In this document: piece after piece, positions 16,036 through 25,034 of the stretch | Layout of the letters: the number at the start of each line of letters is the position of its first letter | Position numbering within the stretch: the stretch's first letter is position 1 | NCBI GenBank assembly: GCA_963817035.1 | Contig: CAWFMM010000003.1 | Coordinates: 992,001-1,056,000, forward strand | Length of the DNA stretch: 64,000 bases | Direction of reading: 5' to 3' | Source of the DNA: AC-49 sp963817035 | GTDB lineage: Bacteria; Actinomycetota; Thermoleophilia; Solirubrobacterales; Solirubrobacteraceae | Translations under genes and position numbers: made by a program | The notes under the pieces: model-generated | What the model was told of the DNA's origin: nothing | What the model saw: only the letters and a program-made list of their open reading frames with translations | Database searches by the model: none

Positions 16036-16517
16036 GCGCAGCCCACCTCAGGCTCGTCACCACACCGCTGCCGGCCGACGGTCGCCGTGAGCTCGCGCAT
16101 TTCTGCGGGCACTGTGGAGCTCCCCCGGTGACAATGCCGACGCCGCGGGTCTGTGGACGCTGTGGTCTGGGGGTCATGCTCGAAGCCGACTCGGCGCTCG
16201 CGCCCAAGCCCGGCGCCGCGTTCCTGCTCGTCGATCGCGCGCTCACTGTGTGCGGCCTATCGGGCGCGGCTGAGGCGATCCTGTGCGTCACCGAGGTCGA
16301 GGCGGTCAATCGCCCACTCACCGAGTTCCTGGTCCCGGCCGAGGCCGGCGCCTCGACGCACGACTTCGTCGCGCTGATCATCGGCGCGACCGCGCACGCC
16401 CATGATGGCGAGGTCACCATCGTCCGCCCGCCCGACGAGTTCGGTGTGCGCTACCGCGTTCGCGTCGGCGCCTGCGGCCCGCCACAAGGCGCGCTGCTCG
16501 TCTTCGACGAGCACTGA
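16032..16517 (+). CDS. Zinc-ribbon plus PAS-like sensor protein
   Basis: The 161-residue protein overlaps the upstream MerR gene by four bases. Residues 25-45 form a zinc ribbon, with CGHC at the first knuckle and CGRCG at the second. The rest (AAFLLVDRALTVCGLSGAAE to the end, GALLVFDEH) has the strand and helix order of a PAS domain. With no output domain, it may sense a ligand or redox state and act on the MerR proteins by contact. That role is inferred from coupling; the domain calls are from pattern only. Confidence 0.65.
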   Translation: MSAAHLRLVTTPLPADGRRELAHFCGHCGAPPVTMPTPRVCGRCGLGVMLEADSALAPKPGAAFLLVDRALTVCGLSGAAEAILCVTEVEAVNRPLTEFLVPAEAGASTHDFVALIIGATAHAHDGEVTIVRPPDEFGVRYRVRVGACGPPQGALLVFDEH

Positions 16518-16594
16518 TTTCTGCGCGCGAGGCGCGCGGATCGGTGGTATTCGCGGTGGTCGAGCGCATTCCTGCCTGCTCATAACACGCACGG

Positions 16595-16648
16595 AACCTG
16601 CCCAACTGCAGCATCCTCTGCACAGGTTGCGGCAGCTATGAGCAGGTT
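16595..16648. promoter_or_regulatory. Putative operator with AACCTGC/CAGGTT repeats
   Basis: AACCTGC at 16595-16601 faces its inverse CAGGTT at 16623-16628, and GCAGGTT repeats at 16642-16648. The same AACCTGC element occurs at 15101-15107, 26 bases before the paralogous MerR gene. Shared elements before both paralogues suggest binding by one or both MerR proteins. The last site lies within the coding region if the ATG at 16638 is used, which also favours the start at 16665. Confidence 0.45.
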
Positions 16649-16664
16649 CGATAACTGTCGCGAT

Positions 16665-17582
16665 ATGGGAGTCATCCGAACCAACGCAGCCGCGGCCATG
16701 CTCGGCGTGAGCCCGAACACCCTGCGCTCGTGGGAGCGCCGCTTCGGCTATCCGACCCCGCGCCGGACCCAGGGCGGCCACCGCCAGTTCGATCTCATCG
16801 AGATCGAGGCGCTGCGCACCGCGTTCGAGGAGACCCACAACGTCTCGTCGGCGATCTCGATGGCCCGTGAGCGCGGCGCCGGCCCCGCCACTCCGGCGCG
16901 ACTGCGCTCGGCCCTCGGCCGGTTTGACGACCTCGAAGCCGACCGCGTGCTCGAAGAGAGCCTCGCGGTGCGCTCGGTTGAGCGCACGGTCGAGGAGGTC
17001 ATGCTTCCCGCAGTCGAGGCGCTACGCGATCCCAACGCGCTGCCCGGTCCCGAGTATGGCTTCGCCTGGCGCTGGGCATCGAGCTGGCTGGCCGCGTCGA
17101 TGCGCGTCGCTCCGACGCCGTCGCGTTCTGAGGGCGCCCTGATCTTTGACGCGTCGTGTCCGGTCGACATGGACGCGCTGCACGCCCAGGCGCTCGAGCT
17201 CGTGTTGCGCCGCGGTGGCATGCGCACGCTGACGCTCAACGTCGAGCTCGATCCCGATCGCGTCGGGCGCGCGCTCACCGCGCTCGATCCGCGGGCCGTG
17301 ATCCTCACCGGCCGGCGGGCCTCGCTCGACGCGCTCGGGCGGATCGTCTACGCCGCGCGGCGGGTCGGCGGCGATCGCGTCGCCGTCTTCGACTATCGCG
17401 GCGCACTGCCCGAGACCGGGGCGAGCACCGTCGAGCGCCTCGGGGTTCGTCCCCTGGCTGCGCGCGACCTGTTGTTCGCTGAGATGGACCGTCGGGCGGT
17501 CGGCGAACAGATCGTCGCTCGCGGCCCGAGCATCACCAAGCGCCGCGCGGCGCTCAGCGAACACCACATCGCCGTCGGCTGA
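16665..17582 (+). CDS. MerR family regulator, second CarH-like paralogue
   Basis: From ATG 16665 the protein has 305 residues; ATG 16638 would add nine. The shorter start aligns with the paralogue (MGVIRT against MRTLKT). The DNA-binding part is AAAAMLGVSPNTLRSWERRF, followed by the helical bundle (AVRSVERTVEEVMLPAVEAL) and a Rossmann-like domain (GALIFDASCPVDMDALHAQA). As in the paralogue, the DxHxxG cobalamin motif is missing. The two genes flank the zinc-ribbon/PAS-like gene on the same strand, so the three may act together, perhaps as partners or antagonists at shared operators. Confidence 0.82.
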   Translation: MGVIRTNAAAAMLGVSPNTLRSWERRFGYPTPRRTQGGHRQFDLIEIEALRTAFEETHNVSSAISMARERGAGPATPARLRSALGRFDDLEADRVLEESLAVRSVERTVEEVMLPAVEALRDPNALPGPEYGFAWRWASSWLAASMRVAPTPSRSEGALIFDASCPVDMDALHAQALELVLRRGGMRTLTLNVELDPDRVGRALTALDPRAVILTGRRASLDALGRIVYAARRVGGDRVAVFDYRGALPETGASTVERLGVRPLAARDLLFAEMDRRAVGEQIVARGPSITKRRAALSEHHIAVG

Positions 17583-17604
17583 TCCATCCGCAAGCGCCGC
17601 CATC

Positions 17605-18048
17605 ATGCGGCGCGCAATGGCCCTCGTCCCAGGCGACCCGCTGGCGCATCGCGCGCTCGACTCGCTGCTCCAGGCCGAGGCGATCGTCCGCCGGCGCCTG
17701 AGCGCCGATCTCGAACGCGAAGGCCTGTCGGCGTCGGGGTTTTCGGTGCTCGTCGTCCTGACCACCGCCGGCGGCGAGCTGGAGCTCCGGGCGCTGCGCG
17801 CGCGGCTGCACACGTCAAAGGCCAACGCGACCGAGGTCGTGACGACGCTCGAACTGCGCGGGCTCGTCTCGCGCCGGCGCCTGCCCCATGACCGCCGCGC
17901 GGCGATGGTTTCTCTGACGACGACGGGGCAGGAGATGGTCGACCGGCTCTTCCCTGAGCACACCGAGCGCGTGAGCAACGCGTTCTCGGCCCTGGACGAG
18001 GGCGAGAAGCGCAGCCTGGCCGAGATCTGTCGCAAGCTCGCGGCGTAG
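17605..18048 (+). CDS. MarR family transcriptional regulator
   Basis: The 147-residue protein has the MarR fold. A dimerisation helix LLQAEAIVRRRLSADLEREG precedes the winged helix ELRALRARLHTSKANATEVV, and the wing carries the typical LPHDRRAAMVSLT. It starts at ATG 17605, 22 bases after the CarH-like gene, and may be cotranscribed with it. A strong hairpin 25 bases after its stop would end that transcript. The ligand and targets are unknown. Confidence 0.85.
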   Translation: MRRAMALVPGDPLAHRALDSLLQAEAIVRRRLSADLEREGLSASGFSVLVVLTTAGGELELRALRARLHTSKANATEVVTTLELRGLVSRRRLPHDRRAAMVSLTTTGQEMVDRLFPEHTERVSNAFSALDEGEKRSLAEICRKLAA

Positions 18049-18073
18049 CGGCGGGACGAACCGCGCGAGGTTT

Positions 18074-18126
18074 CCATCGAGGGCCGAATCGACCGTGTTA
18101 TGCACGGTCGATTCGGCCCTCGATGG
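18074..18126. terminator. Perfect 24-base-arm hairpin after the MarR gene
   Basis: CCATCGAGGGCCGAATCGAC continues to GTG at 18074-18097 and is followed by a TTATG loop. The exact reverse complement occupies 18103-18126. The stem is far longer than needed for a terminator and has no T-run, so Rho-independent release is not assured. It separates the regulatory block from ileS and could also block readthrough as a stable RNA stem. Confidence 0.65.
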
Positions 18127-18249
18127 ATCCGTATGCGTCTCGCGGGGCGAACCGGCCTTCCGGCCCTTCCCTCGCTGCGGCTGTTCGGAGCCCGATGCGA
18201 GCATCGCGAACCGGGCGCAAGAGGTGCGCCTCCTACAATCCGCTCCCCC

Positions 18250-21200
18250 ATGCCCGCCGTCGATCCCGACCAGTCCTTCCCCGACCTCGAGCAGCGCGTC
18301 CTTGCGCGCTGGCGCGAGCGCGACGTGTTCGCCGAGTCGGTGCGACGGCGCGACGGGGCGGAGCCGTGGGTCTTCTACGAGGGGCCGCCGACGGCCAACG
18401 GCAAACCGGGCACGCATCACGTGCTGGCCCGCGCGTTCAAGGACATCTACCCGCGCTATCGCACGATGCGCGGCTACCAGGTCCAGCGCAAGGGCGGCTG
18501 GGACTGCCACGGGCTGCCGGTCGAGATCGCCGTCGAGCGCGAGCTCGGGATCTCGTCCAAGGCCGAGATCGAGGCGTACGGGATCGCGGAGTTCAACGCG
18601 CGCTGTCGCGAGTCGGTCTTTGAGTTCCTCGAGGACTGGAACCGGCTGACCGAGCGGATCGGCTTCTGGATCGATCTCGACGACGCCTATCGCACGCTGG
18701 ACTCGACGTTCATCGAGTCGGTCTGGTGGGCGCTGCGCCAGATCTCCGAAAAGGGCCTGCTCTACGAGGGTCACCGCGTCGTCCCCTATTGCACGCGCTG
18801 CGGCACGTCACTCAGCTCGCACGAGCTCGGCCAGCCCGGCGTCTACCAGGAGGTGTCGGACCCGTCGGTGTTCGTGCGCTTCGCAGTGACGACGGATCAT
18901 GGGCCGGTCCAGGCCGGCGACGAGCTGCTCGTGTGGACGACGACGCCGTGGACGCTGCCGTCCAACGCGGCCGTCGCGGTCGACGCGGAGCTGACGTACG
19001 TGCGCGTGAAGACCGACACGCTCGAGCACCCGGTCGTCCTGGCCAAGGCGCTGGTGGAGCGGGTCCTCGGCTCCGACACTCATGTCGAGATCCTCGACGA
19101 GTTCGCGGGCGCGGCGCTCGAGGGCGCGCGCTACGAGCCGCCGTTCCCCTACCTCGCCGCCGACGTCTATGGCGAGCTCGGCCATTCGATCCTGCTCGCC
19201 GACTTCGTCACCGACCACGAGGGGACCGGCCTCGTCCACACGGCGATCGCGTTCGGCGAGGACGACTTCCGTCTCGGCGAGAAGTACGGGCTGACGGTCG
19301 TCAACCCGGTCAAGGCGGATGGCACCTACGACGAGCGCATCGGCCCCTACGCCGGGCGCTACGTCAAGGACGCCGATGCCGACCTCGTCGAGGACCTGCG
19401 TACGCGAGACAAGCTGCTGCGCGCCGAGGACTACCTGCACTCCTACCCGCACTGCTGGCGCTGCGACACGCCGCTGATCTACTACGCCAAGCCGTCGTGG
19501 TACATCGCCACCTCGACGATCCGTGACGAGCTCCTGGCCTCCAACGACGCGGTCAACTGGCACCCCGAGCACATCAAGGAGGGCCGCTTCGGCGACTGGC
19601 TGCGCAACAACGTCGACTGGGCGCTGTCGCGCGAGCGCTACTGGGGCACGCCGCTTCCGGTCTGGCGCTGCGGCTCGGGCCACATCCATGTGATCGGGTC
19701 GTTCGCCGAGCTGCACGAGCTCAGCGGCGTGCTGCTCGACGATCCCCATCGCCCGTTCGTCGACGACGTCGGCTTCCCTTGCCCTGAATGTGCGGAGCCG
19801 ATGGCGCGCGTGCCCGAGGTCATCGACGTCTGGTTTGACTCGGGTGCGATGCCGTTCGCCCAGTACCACGCGCCGTTCGAGAACCAGGAGCGCCTCGAGG
19901 AGCGCTTCCCGGCCGACTACATCTGCGAGGCGCTGGACCAGACGCGCGGCTGGTTCTACTCGCTGCTCGCCGTCTCGACGCTGCTGTTCGGCCGCTCGTC
20001 ATATGACCGCGTGCTGTGCCTCGGGCTGATCCTCGACGGCGAGGGCCGCAAGATGTCCAAATCGCTGGGCAACGTCGTCGACCCGTGGGAGGTCCTGGAC
20101 CGCCACGGCGCCGACGCGCTGCGCTGGTACTTCTTCACCTCCAAGCAGCCCTGGGAGCCGTACCTGTTCGACGTCGACAAGGTCGGCGACGGAGTGCGGC
20201 TGTTCCTGCGCCAGCTGTGGAACGTGCACGCGTTCATGGACCGCTACGTCCCCGACGGCGAGGACGGCGGGCAGACCGACCTCGATCGCTGGATCCTGTC
20301 GCGGCTGAGCGCCACCGTCTCCGAGGCCACCGAGCGCCTCGACGCGTTCGACTCGACGACGTCGGGCCGGGCGATCGCGACGTTCGTCGACGATCTGAGC
20401 AACTGGTACGTGCGTCGTTCGCGCCGGCGGTTCTGGGACGGCGACCCCAGCGCGTTCGCCACGCTGCACGAGTGCCTGGTCACGGTCGCGAAGCTGCTGG
20501 CGCCGTTCACGCCGTTCGTCGCCGACGAGCTGTTCGAAGCGCTTGATGCCGGCGAGCCGTCGGTGCATCTGTGCGACTGGCCGGTCGCCGACGCCGCCGC
20601 GCGCGACCTCGGCCTCGAGACCGCGATGGCGATCGCACGCGAGACCGTGCGCCTCGGGCTCGCCGCGCGCGGGCAGGCCAAGCTCGCGGTGCGCCAGCCG
20701 CTCGCCGAGGCGGTCGTCGTCGCCGCCGGGCCCGAGCAGGCGGCGATCGAGCGTCTCGACGCGATCGTCCGCGAGGAGCTCAACGTGCGTGTGCTGCGCT
20801 TCGTCGAGCAGGCCGACGAGCTCGGCTCCCACGAGGTCAAGCCGAACTACCGCACGCTCGGCCCGCGCTTTGGCAAGTCGATGCCCGAGGTCGCCGATGC
20901 GGTTGCCGGCCTGAACCCCGACCACGTTGTCGCGGCGCTCCGCGACGGCCGCAGCATCGGGATCAATGTCGGCGGCGCCGACCACGACCTGACTGCGGAC
21001 GACCTGCTGCTGGCGATGAAGCCGCTCGAGGGCTACCAGCTCGAACGCGAGGGCTCACACGCCGTCGCGCTCGAACTGACGCTCGACGACGACCTGCGCC
21101 GCGAGGGCCTCGCCCGCGAGGTCGTCCACGCCGTCCAGGGCGCGCGCAAGAACGCCGGCCTCGACGTGTCGGACCGCATCGCCCTCACGCTCGGCGGCGA

Positions 21201-21348
21201 CGACGAACTGATCGCCGCCGCCCGCGCGCACGAGCCCTACGTCACCGGCGAGACGCTGGCGACGAGCGTTGTCTACGACGGGACGACGGGCGGCGAAGCG
21301 GCCGACATCAAGGGCCGTCGGCTGCACATCGCGGTCGTCAAGGCGTAG
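18250..21348 (+). CDS. ileS: Isoleucyl-tRNA synthetase
   Basis: The 1032-residue enzyme charges tRNA-Ile with isoleucine in the cytosol. The class I HIGH motif is KPGTHHVL near residue 52 and KMSKS is exact at 601-605. The editing domain lies between them, and the anticodon-binding part starts near residue 680. Length and sequence (TANGKPGTHH, DQTRGWFYSLLAVST) fit the eukaryote-like IleRS2 type, which is often less sensitive to mupirocin. I chose ATG 18250; the longer frame from 18100 would start inside the hairpin. No T-box leader was found upstream. Confidence 0.93.
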   Translation: MPAVDPDQSFPDLEQRVLARWRERDVFAESVRRRDGAEPWVFYEGPPTANGKPGTHHVLARAFKDIYPRYRTMRGYQVQRKGGWDCHGLPVEIAVERELGISSKAEIEAYGIAEFNARCRESVFEFLEDWNRLTERIGFWIDLDDAYRTLDSTFIESVWWALRQISEKGLLYEGHRVVPYCTRCGTSLSSHELGQPGVYQEVSDPSVFVRFAVTTDHGPVQAGDELLVWTTTPWTLPSNAAVAVDAELTYVRVKTDTLEHPVVLAKALVERVLGSDTHVEILDEFAGAALEGARYEPPFPYLAADVYGELGHSILLADFVTDHEGTGLVHTAIAFGEDDFRLGEKYGLTVVNPVKADGTYDERIGPYAGRYVKDADADLVEDLRTRDKLLRAEDYLHSYPHCWRCDTPLIYYAKPSWYIATSTIRDELLASNDAVNWHPEHIKEGRFGDWLRNNVDWALSRERYWGTPLPVWRCGSGHIHVIGSFAELHELSGVLLDDPHRPFVDDVGFPCPECAEPMARVPEVIDVWFDSGAMPFAQYHAPFENQERLEERFPADYICEALDQTRGWFYSLLAVSTLLFGRSSYDRVLCLGLILDGEGRKMSKSLGNVVDPWEVLDRHGADALRWYFFTSKQPWEPYLFDVDKVGDGVRLFLRQLWNVHAFMDRYVPDGEDGGQTDLDRWILSRLSATVSEATERLDAFDSTTSGRAIATFVDDLSNWYVRRSRRRFWDGDPSAFATLHECLVTVAKLLAPFTPFVADELFEALDAGEPSVHLCDWPVADAAARDLGLETAMAIARETVRLGLAARGQAKLAVRQPLAEAVVVAAGPEQAAIERLDAIVREELNVRVLRFVEQADELGSHEVKPNYRTLGPRFGKSMPEVADAVAGLNPDHVVAALRDGRSIGINVGGADHDLTADDLLLAMKPLEGYQLEREGSHAVALELTLDDDLRREGLAREVVHAVQGARKNAGLDVSDRIALTLGGDDELIAAARAHEPYVTGETLATSVVYDGTTGGEAADIKGRRLHIAVVKA

Positions 21349-21351
21349 CCG

Positions 21352-21678
21352 CTACACCAGCGCCGGCGCCAACTCGGCTTCGAGCTTCTTCTTGGGGTAC
21401 GCGCCGATGACCTTCTTGACCGGCTCGCCGCCCTTGAAGAGGATCAGCGTGGGGATCGAGAGGACGTCGAAGTTGGCGGCGGTCTGCTGGTTCTCGTCGA
21501 CGTTGAGCTTCACGATCGTCAGATCGGAGCGCTCGCCGGCGATCTCCTCGAGCACGGGACCAACCACGCGGCACGGACCGCACCACGGCGCCCAGAAGTC
21601 GACGAGCACGGGGCCGTCGGCCTCGATGACGTCGGCCTGGAAGCTTGAGTCGGTCACTTCGGCAAGGGTGCCGGCCAT
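21352..21678 (-). CDS. trxA: Thioredoxin
   Basis: The 108-residue protein is a standard cytosolic thioredoxin. The redox pair is in WCGPC at Cys33 and Cys36, with the buried Asp at 27 (LVDFWAPW) and the cis-Pro loop SIPTLILF. It reduces disulphides in target proteins using thioredoxin reductase, whose gene is not in the window. AAGGAGAC precedes the ATG at 21678, and a TATAGT box lies upstream at 21714-21709. It is convergent with ileS, with only three bases between the stops. Confidence 0.95.
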   Translation of the reverse strand: MAGTLAEVTDSSFQADVIEADGPVLVDFWAPWCGPCRVVGPVLEEIAGERSDLTIVKLNVDENQQTAANFDVLSIPTLILFKGGEPVKKVIGAYPKKKLEAELAPALV

Positions 21679-21708
21679 GGGGTGTCTCCTTCGCGGGGTT
21701 GCGTACTA

Positions 21709-21714
21709 ACTATA
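21709..21714 (-). promoter_or_regulatory. Putative -10 box of trxA
   Basis: On the minus strand TATAGT lies 30 bases before the trxA start, in the AT-richest part of the 67-base gap after the SpoIIM gene. No good -35 box is present at the expected distance, so the promoter is weak or needs an activator. Confidence 0.4.
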
Positions 21715-21745
21715 CAAAATGAAGTACCCGAGCCCGCGGTGTGGT

Positions 21746-22444
21746 TCAGCGGCCGAGCGCGAGGATGATGTGGGGCGTCACGAAGACCTCGACGAACGCC
21801 GCCGTGATCAGGATCGGGATCGCGATCGCGACGGTCACGAGCGTCGCCGCCAGCAGCTCGTGCCAGCGCTCCTGACGGCTGGCGATGATCCACGCGGCCA
21901 ACGGCAGGAAGAGCGCGATCAGCTCCGGCACGGCGTGTGGGGTCAGCCCGAGCAGCAGAACCGCGATCGACGTGTGCTCCTGTGTCGCGAGCGTCGAGCT
22001 CTGCGCGCCGAGAACGTAGGCCTGGGTGCAGAGCGAGAACGTCGTCGCTGCGATCACGAACAGGATCGCGCCGCGGCCCGCCTGGTCGTGGAGCGTCCGC
22101 TTCCAGCCGTTGTGCTGCTCGGCCTGCAGCGGCAGCGAGCTGCCGGCGATGAAGCCCGCGACGCAGGCGAAGCCATGCAGGGCCAGGACGAGCGAGTTGC
22201 GAAACAGGATGTGACCGACGTCACCGAGCGTCGCGGGCGCCAGGCGGCCGTAGATGAGCAGCCCCGACGGGTCCGGGGTCGAGTTGCGCGCGACGATGTA
22301 GGTCGCGAGCAGCAGCCCGAAGCAGACCGCCGTCGCGCCGAGCAGCCACGGGCGCAGCGCGCGCCACGGATCGCCTCGCCACCCGGTCAGGGTCGCGCGC
22401 GTGTCCTGCATTCCCTGCACGAGGGCGTATCGAGTGGGATCCAT
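21746..22444 (-). CDS. SpoIIM-family membrane protein
   Basis: The 232-residue protein has about five transmembrane segments and fits the stage II sporulation protein M family. The segment LTPHAVPELIALFLPLAAWI, with its buried PE, is the family hallmark, and VEVFVTPHIIL closes the last helix. In spore formers SpoIIM takes part in peptidoglycan removal during engulfment. Many non-sporulating actinobacteria carry relatives of unknown role. The gene follows the mannosyl-phosphate synthase by 48 bases, so an envelope role is plausible. Confidence 0.8.
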   Translation of the reverse strand: MDPTRYALVQGMQDTRATLTGWRGDPWRALRPWLLGATAVCFGLLLATYIVARNSTPDPSGLLIYGRLAPATLGDVGHILFRNSLVLALHGFACVAGFIAGSSLPLQAEQHNGWKRTLHDQAGRGAILFVIAATTFSLCTQAYVLGAQSSTLATQEHTSIAVLLLGLTPHAVPELIALFLPLAAWIIASRQERWHELLAATLVTVAIAIPILITAAFVEVFVTPHIILALGR

Positions 22445-22492
22445 CGCCCCGGGAAGTCGGCGCGGCGACGGCGCGCTTGAGCCAGCGAGCGG

Positions 22493-23218
22493 TCAGCCGC
22501 GGCGCCAGCGCAGCGCCGGCACGAGCCACATCGCCTCGGCGGCGATGCGCCACGACATCTTGCTCTCGCCGACGACACGGTCGCGGAAGACGATCGGGAC
22601 CTCGACGACGGTGAACCCGCGCTGGGCGGCGCGGTAGGTCAGTTCGACCTGGAATCCGTAGCCGGCCGAGCGCACGCTGGGCAGGTCGATCGTCTCGAGG
22701 ACCTCGCGGCGGAAGCACTTGAAGCCGCCGGTCAGATCTCGCACGCCGAGCCCGAGTACGACGCGCGCGTAGGTCGATCCGCCCTGGCTGATTAAGCGGC
22801 GTAGCAGCGACCAGTCCTCGACACCGCCGCCGTCGACGTAGCGCGAACCGAGCGCGAGGTCGGCGCCAGCGCGTACCGCGTCAAGCAGCCGCGCGATGTC
22901 CTTGGGGTCGTGGGAGAAGTCGGAGTCCATCTCCAGCACAAAGCCGGCCCCACGCTCCAGCGCGTGGGCGAACCCGGCCAGATACGCCGGCCCGAGGCCC
23001 GTGCGCACGGTGCGGTGCACGACCTCGACCGCCTCGTGCTCGGCGGCCAGCGCGTCGGCACGATCGCCGGTCCCGTCGGGCGAGCTGTCGTCGACGACGA
23101 GGATCCGGTGCCCCTCGGGCGCGCACTGCTCGAGCACCACGAGGGCGGCGCGCACGATCGGACCGATGTTCTCGGCCTCGTTGAACGTCGGGAGGATGAG
23201 CCAGGGGGAGCCGGGCAT
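22493..23218 (-). CDS. Polyprenol-phosphate mannose synthase (Dpm1-like GT2)
   Basis: The 241-residue protein is a family 2 glycosyltransferase without membrane anchor, like archaeal and actinobacterial Dpm1/Ppm1 catalytic domains. LILPTFNEAENIGPIV and VVDDSSPDGTGD bind the nucleotide sugar. EMDSDFSHDP is the metal-binding DxD region, and GSRYVDGGGVEDW and DLTGGFKCFRREVL are typical of this group. It should load mannose from GDP-mannose onto polyprenyl phosphate, which feeds membrane mannosyltransferases such as the MptB-like protein at 27326-28642. Glucose is the main alternative sugar. Confidence 0.88.
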   Translation of the reverse strand: MPGSPWLILPTFNEAENIGPIVRAALVVLEQCAPEGHRILVVDDSSPDGTGDRADALAAEHEAVEVVHRTVRTGLGPAYLAGFAHALERGAGFVLEMDSDFSHDPKDIARLLDAVRAGADLALGSRYVDGGGVEDWSLLRRLISQGGSTYARVVLGLGVRDLTGGFKCFRREVLETIDLPSVRSAGYGFQVELTYRAAQRGFTVVEVPIVFRDRVVGESKMSWRIAAEAMWLVPALRWRRG

Positions 23219-23249
23219 GACCGGCCGCGTACCCTAGGGACTACGACTC

Positions 23250-25034
23250 ATGACGGATCCGTCGAACGCCGATATCGCCACGCTGTTCGACGAGCTCGGC
23301 GACCTCTACGAGCTCGACGGGGCCGTTGTGCACCGGGTTCTCGCCTACCGCAACGCGGCCAAGGCGGTTCGTGAGTCGTCGGTCTCGGTGGCCGCGCTGA
23401 CCCGCGAGGGACGCGTCACCGAACTGCCGGGGGTCGGCAAGACGCTCGAGGAGAAGATCCGGGCGCTGCTCGATACCGGAACGATTCCGGCGGTCGAGAA
23501 GCTCCGGGCCAAATTCCCGCCGGGCCTCGTCGAGATGACCCGTCTGCCGGGTCTCGGGCCCAAGCGCGCGCGCAAGCTGTTCGACGAGCTCGGCATCGAT
23601 TCGCTCGATGCGCTGCGTGTCGCGGCCGAGGCCCAGCAGCTGCGTGACGTGCGCGGCTTCGGGGAGAAGTTCGAGCAGACCGTGCTCGTGTCGCTCGACG
23701 CCGGCATCGGCGACACGGCGCCGACCCGCACTCCTCTGTACAAGGCGCTGCCGGTCGCCGAGGCGATCATCGAGGCGCTGCGCGTGCATCCGTCCTCGCA
23801 GCAGGTCGAGCTCGCCGGTTCGGCGCGGCGGCTCGTCGACGCGGTCAAGGACCTCGACATCATCGCCACCGCCACCGATCCCAAGTCGCTGCTCGGCGCC
23901 TTCGCCGGGCTCGACGTCTTCGAGTCGTGCTCCAAGCCCGGCGACAACGCGGCCAAGGCCCGGACCCACTCCGGCGTCGCCGTCGATCTGCGGGTCGTCG
24001 AACCCGACCAGTTCGGCAACCTGCTCCAGCATTTCTCGGGCTCGCGGGCCCACAACATCGCACTGCGTGAGCGCGCGGTGCGCCGCGGGCTGCACGTGTC
24101 GGAGTACGGGATCCTCGACGACGCCGATGGCGTCACGCACCGCTGTGCGACTGAGGAAGAGGTCTACGAGCTGCTCGGCATGCCGTGGATCCCGCCCGAG
24201 ATGCGCGAGGACCGCGGCGAGCTCGACCTGAAGACGATCCCGGCGCTGATCGAGCAGTCCGACCTCAGGGGCGACCTGCACAGCCATACGGTCGCCTCCG
24301 ACGGGCACAACACGATCGACGAGATGGCCCACGCCGCGCGCGACAACGGACTCCAGTACCTGGCGATCACCGACCACTCTGCGACCCACGGCTTCGGCAA
24401 CCATGTCGAGCCCGACGAGCTGCTGCGCCAGATCGAGCGCGTCCGCGCCGTCAACGAGAAGCTCGACGACTTCGATCTGCTGATCGGCACCGAGACGAAC
24501 ATCCTGCCCGACGGATCGCCCGACTACGCCGACGAGATCCTCGCCCACCTCGATTGGGTGATCGCCAGCGTCCACACGTCGTTCGGGATGGCCTCCGACG
24601 TCATGACGGCGCGGATGATCGCCGCCTGCGAGCACCCGCTGATCGACGCGATCGGCCACCCGACCGGGCGCAAGATCGAGGCGCGCGCGCCCTACGCGCT
24701 CGACATGGCCGCGCTGATCGAGGCCGCGGCGCGGACTCACACGATGCTCGAGATCAACTCGGCCCCCGACCGCCGCGACCTCGACGACATCCACGCGCGC
24801 AACGCGGCGCGAGCGGGCGTGCGGATCCTGATCGACTCCGACGCGCACCGGATCGCGACGCTCCCGAACACGCGCTGGGGGATCGCCACCGCGCGGCGCG
24901 CGTGGCTGACCGCCGCCGACGTCGCCAACACGCTGCCGTGGAGCGAGTTCGCACCGCTGCGCAAGCGCGCTCAGTCCAAGAGCGCGGGCAAGAGCTCGGC
25001 CGCGACGACGGCGTCGACGACGTCGCGGCGGTAG
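23250..25034 (+). CDS. polX: DNA polymerase/3'-5' exonuclease PolX
   Basis: The 594-residue protein has the full family X layout of bacteria. Helix-hairpin-helix motifs (ELPGVGKTLEEKI, RLPGLGPKRARKLF) are followed by a polymerase beta-like palm with AGSARR near 190 and the metal pair in VKDLDII near 202. A C-terminal PHP exonuclease begins with GDLHSHTVASDGHN near residue 343. It fills short gaps during base excision repair, with the PHP part acting as nuclease. Its last 64 bases overlap the convergent glycosyltransferase gene. The C-terminal Ser/Thr/Arg tail lies in that overlap. Confidence 0.93.
   Translation: MTDPSNADIATLFDELGDLYELDGAVVHRVLAYRNAAKAVRESSVSVAALTREGRVTELPGVGKTLEEKIRALLDTGTIPAVEKLRAKFPPGLVEMTRLPGLGPKRARKLFDELGIDSLDALRVAAEAQQLRDVRGFGEKFEQTVLVSLDAGIGDTAPTRTPLYKALPVAEAIIEALRVHPSSQQVELAGSARRLVDAVKDLDIIATATDPKSLLGAFAGLDVFESCSKPGDNAAKARTHSGVAVDLRVVEPDQFGNLLQHFSGSRAHNIALRERAVRRGLHVSEYGILDDADGVTHRCATEEEVYELLGMPWIPPEMREDRGELDLKTIPALIEQSDLRGDLHSHTVASDGHNTIDEMAHAARDNGLQYLAITDHSATHGFGNHVEPDELLRQIERVRAVNEKLDDFDLLIGTETNILPDGSPDYADEILAHLDWVIASVHTSFGMASDVMTARMIAACEHPLIDAIGHPTGRKIEARAPYALDMAALIEAAARTHTMLEINSAPDRRDLDDIHARNAARAGVRILIDSDAHRIATLPNTRWGIATARRAWLTAADVANTLPWSEFAPLRKRAQSKSAGKSSAATTASTTSRR

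Noticed and set aside
18127..18249. T-box leader of ileS
   Set aside because: No TGG.ACC core or specifier stem could be found in the short leader.
24971..25034. Overlap of polX and the glycosyltransferase as a gene fusion or error
   Set aside because: Both C-termini are plausible in their own frames and a tail-to-tail overlap of this size is common in dense genomes.
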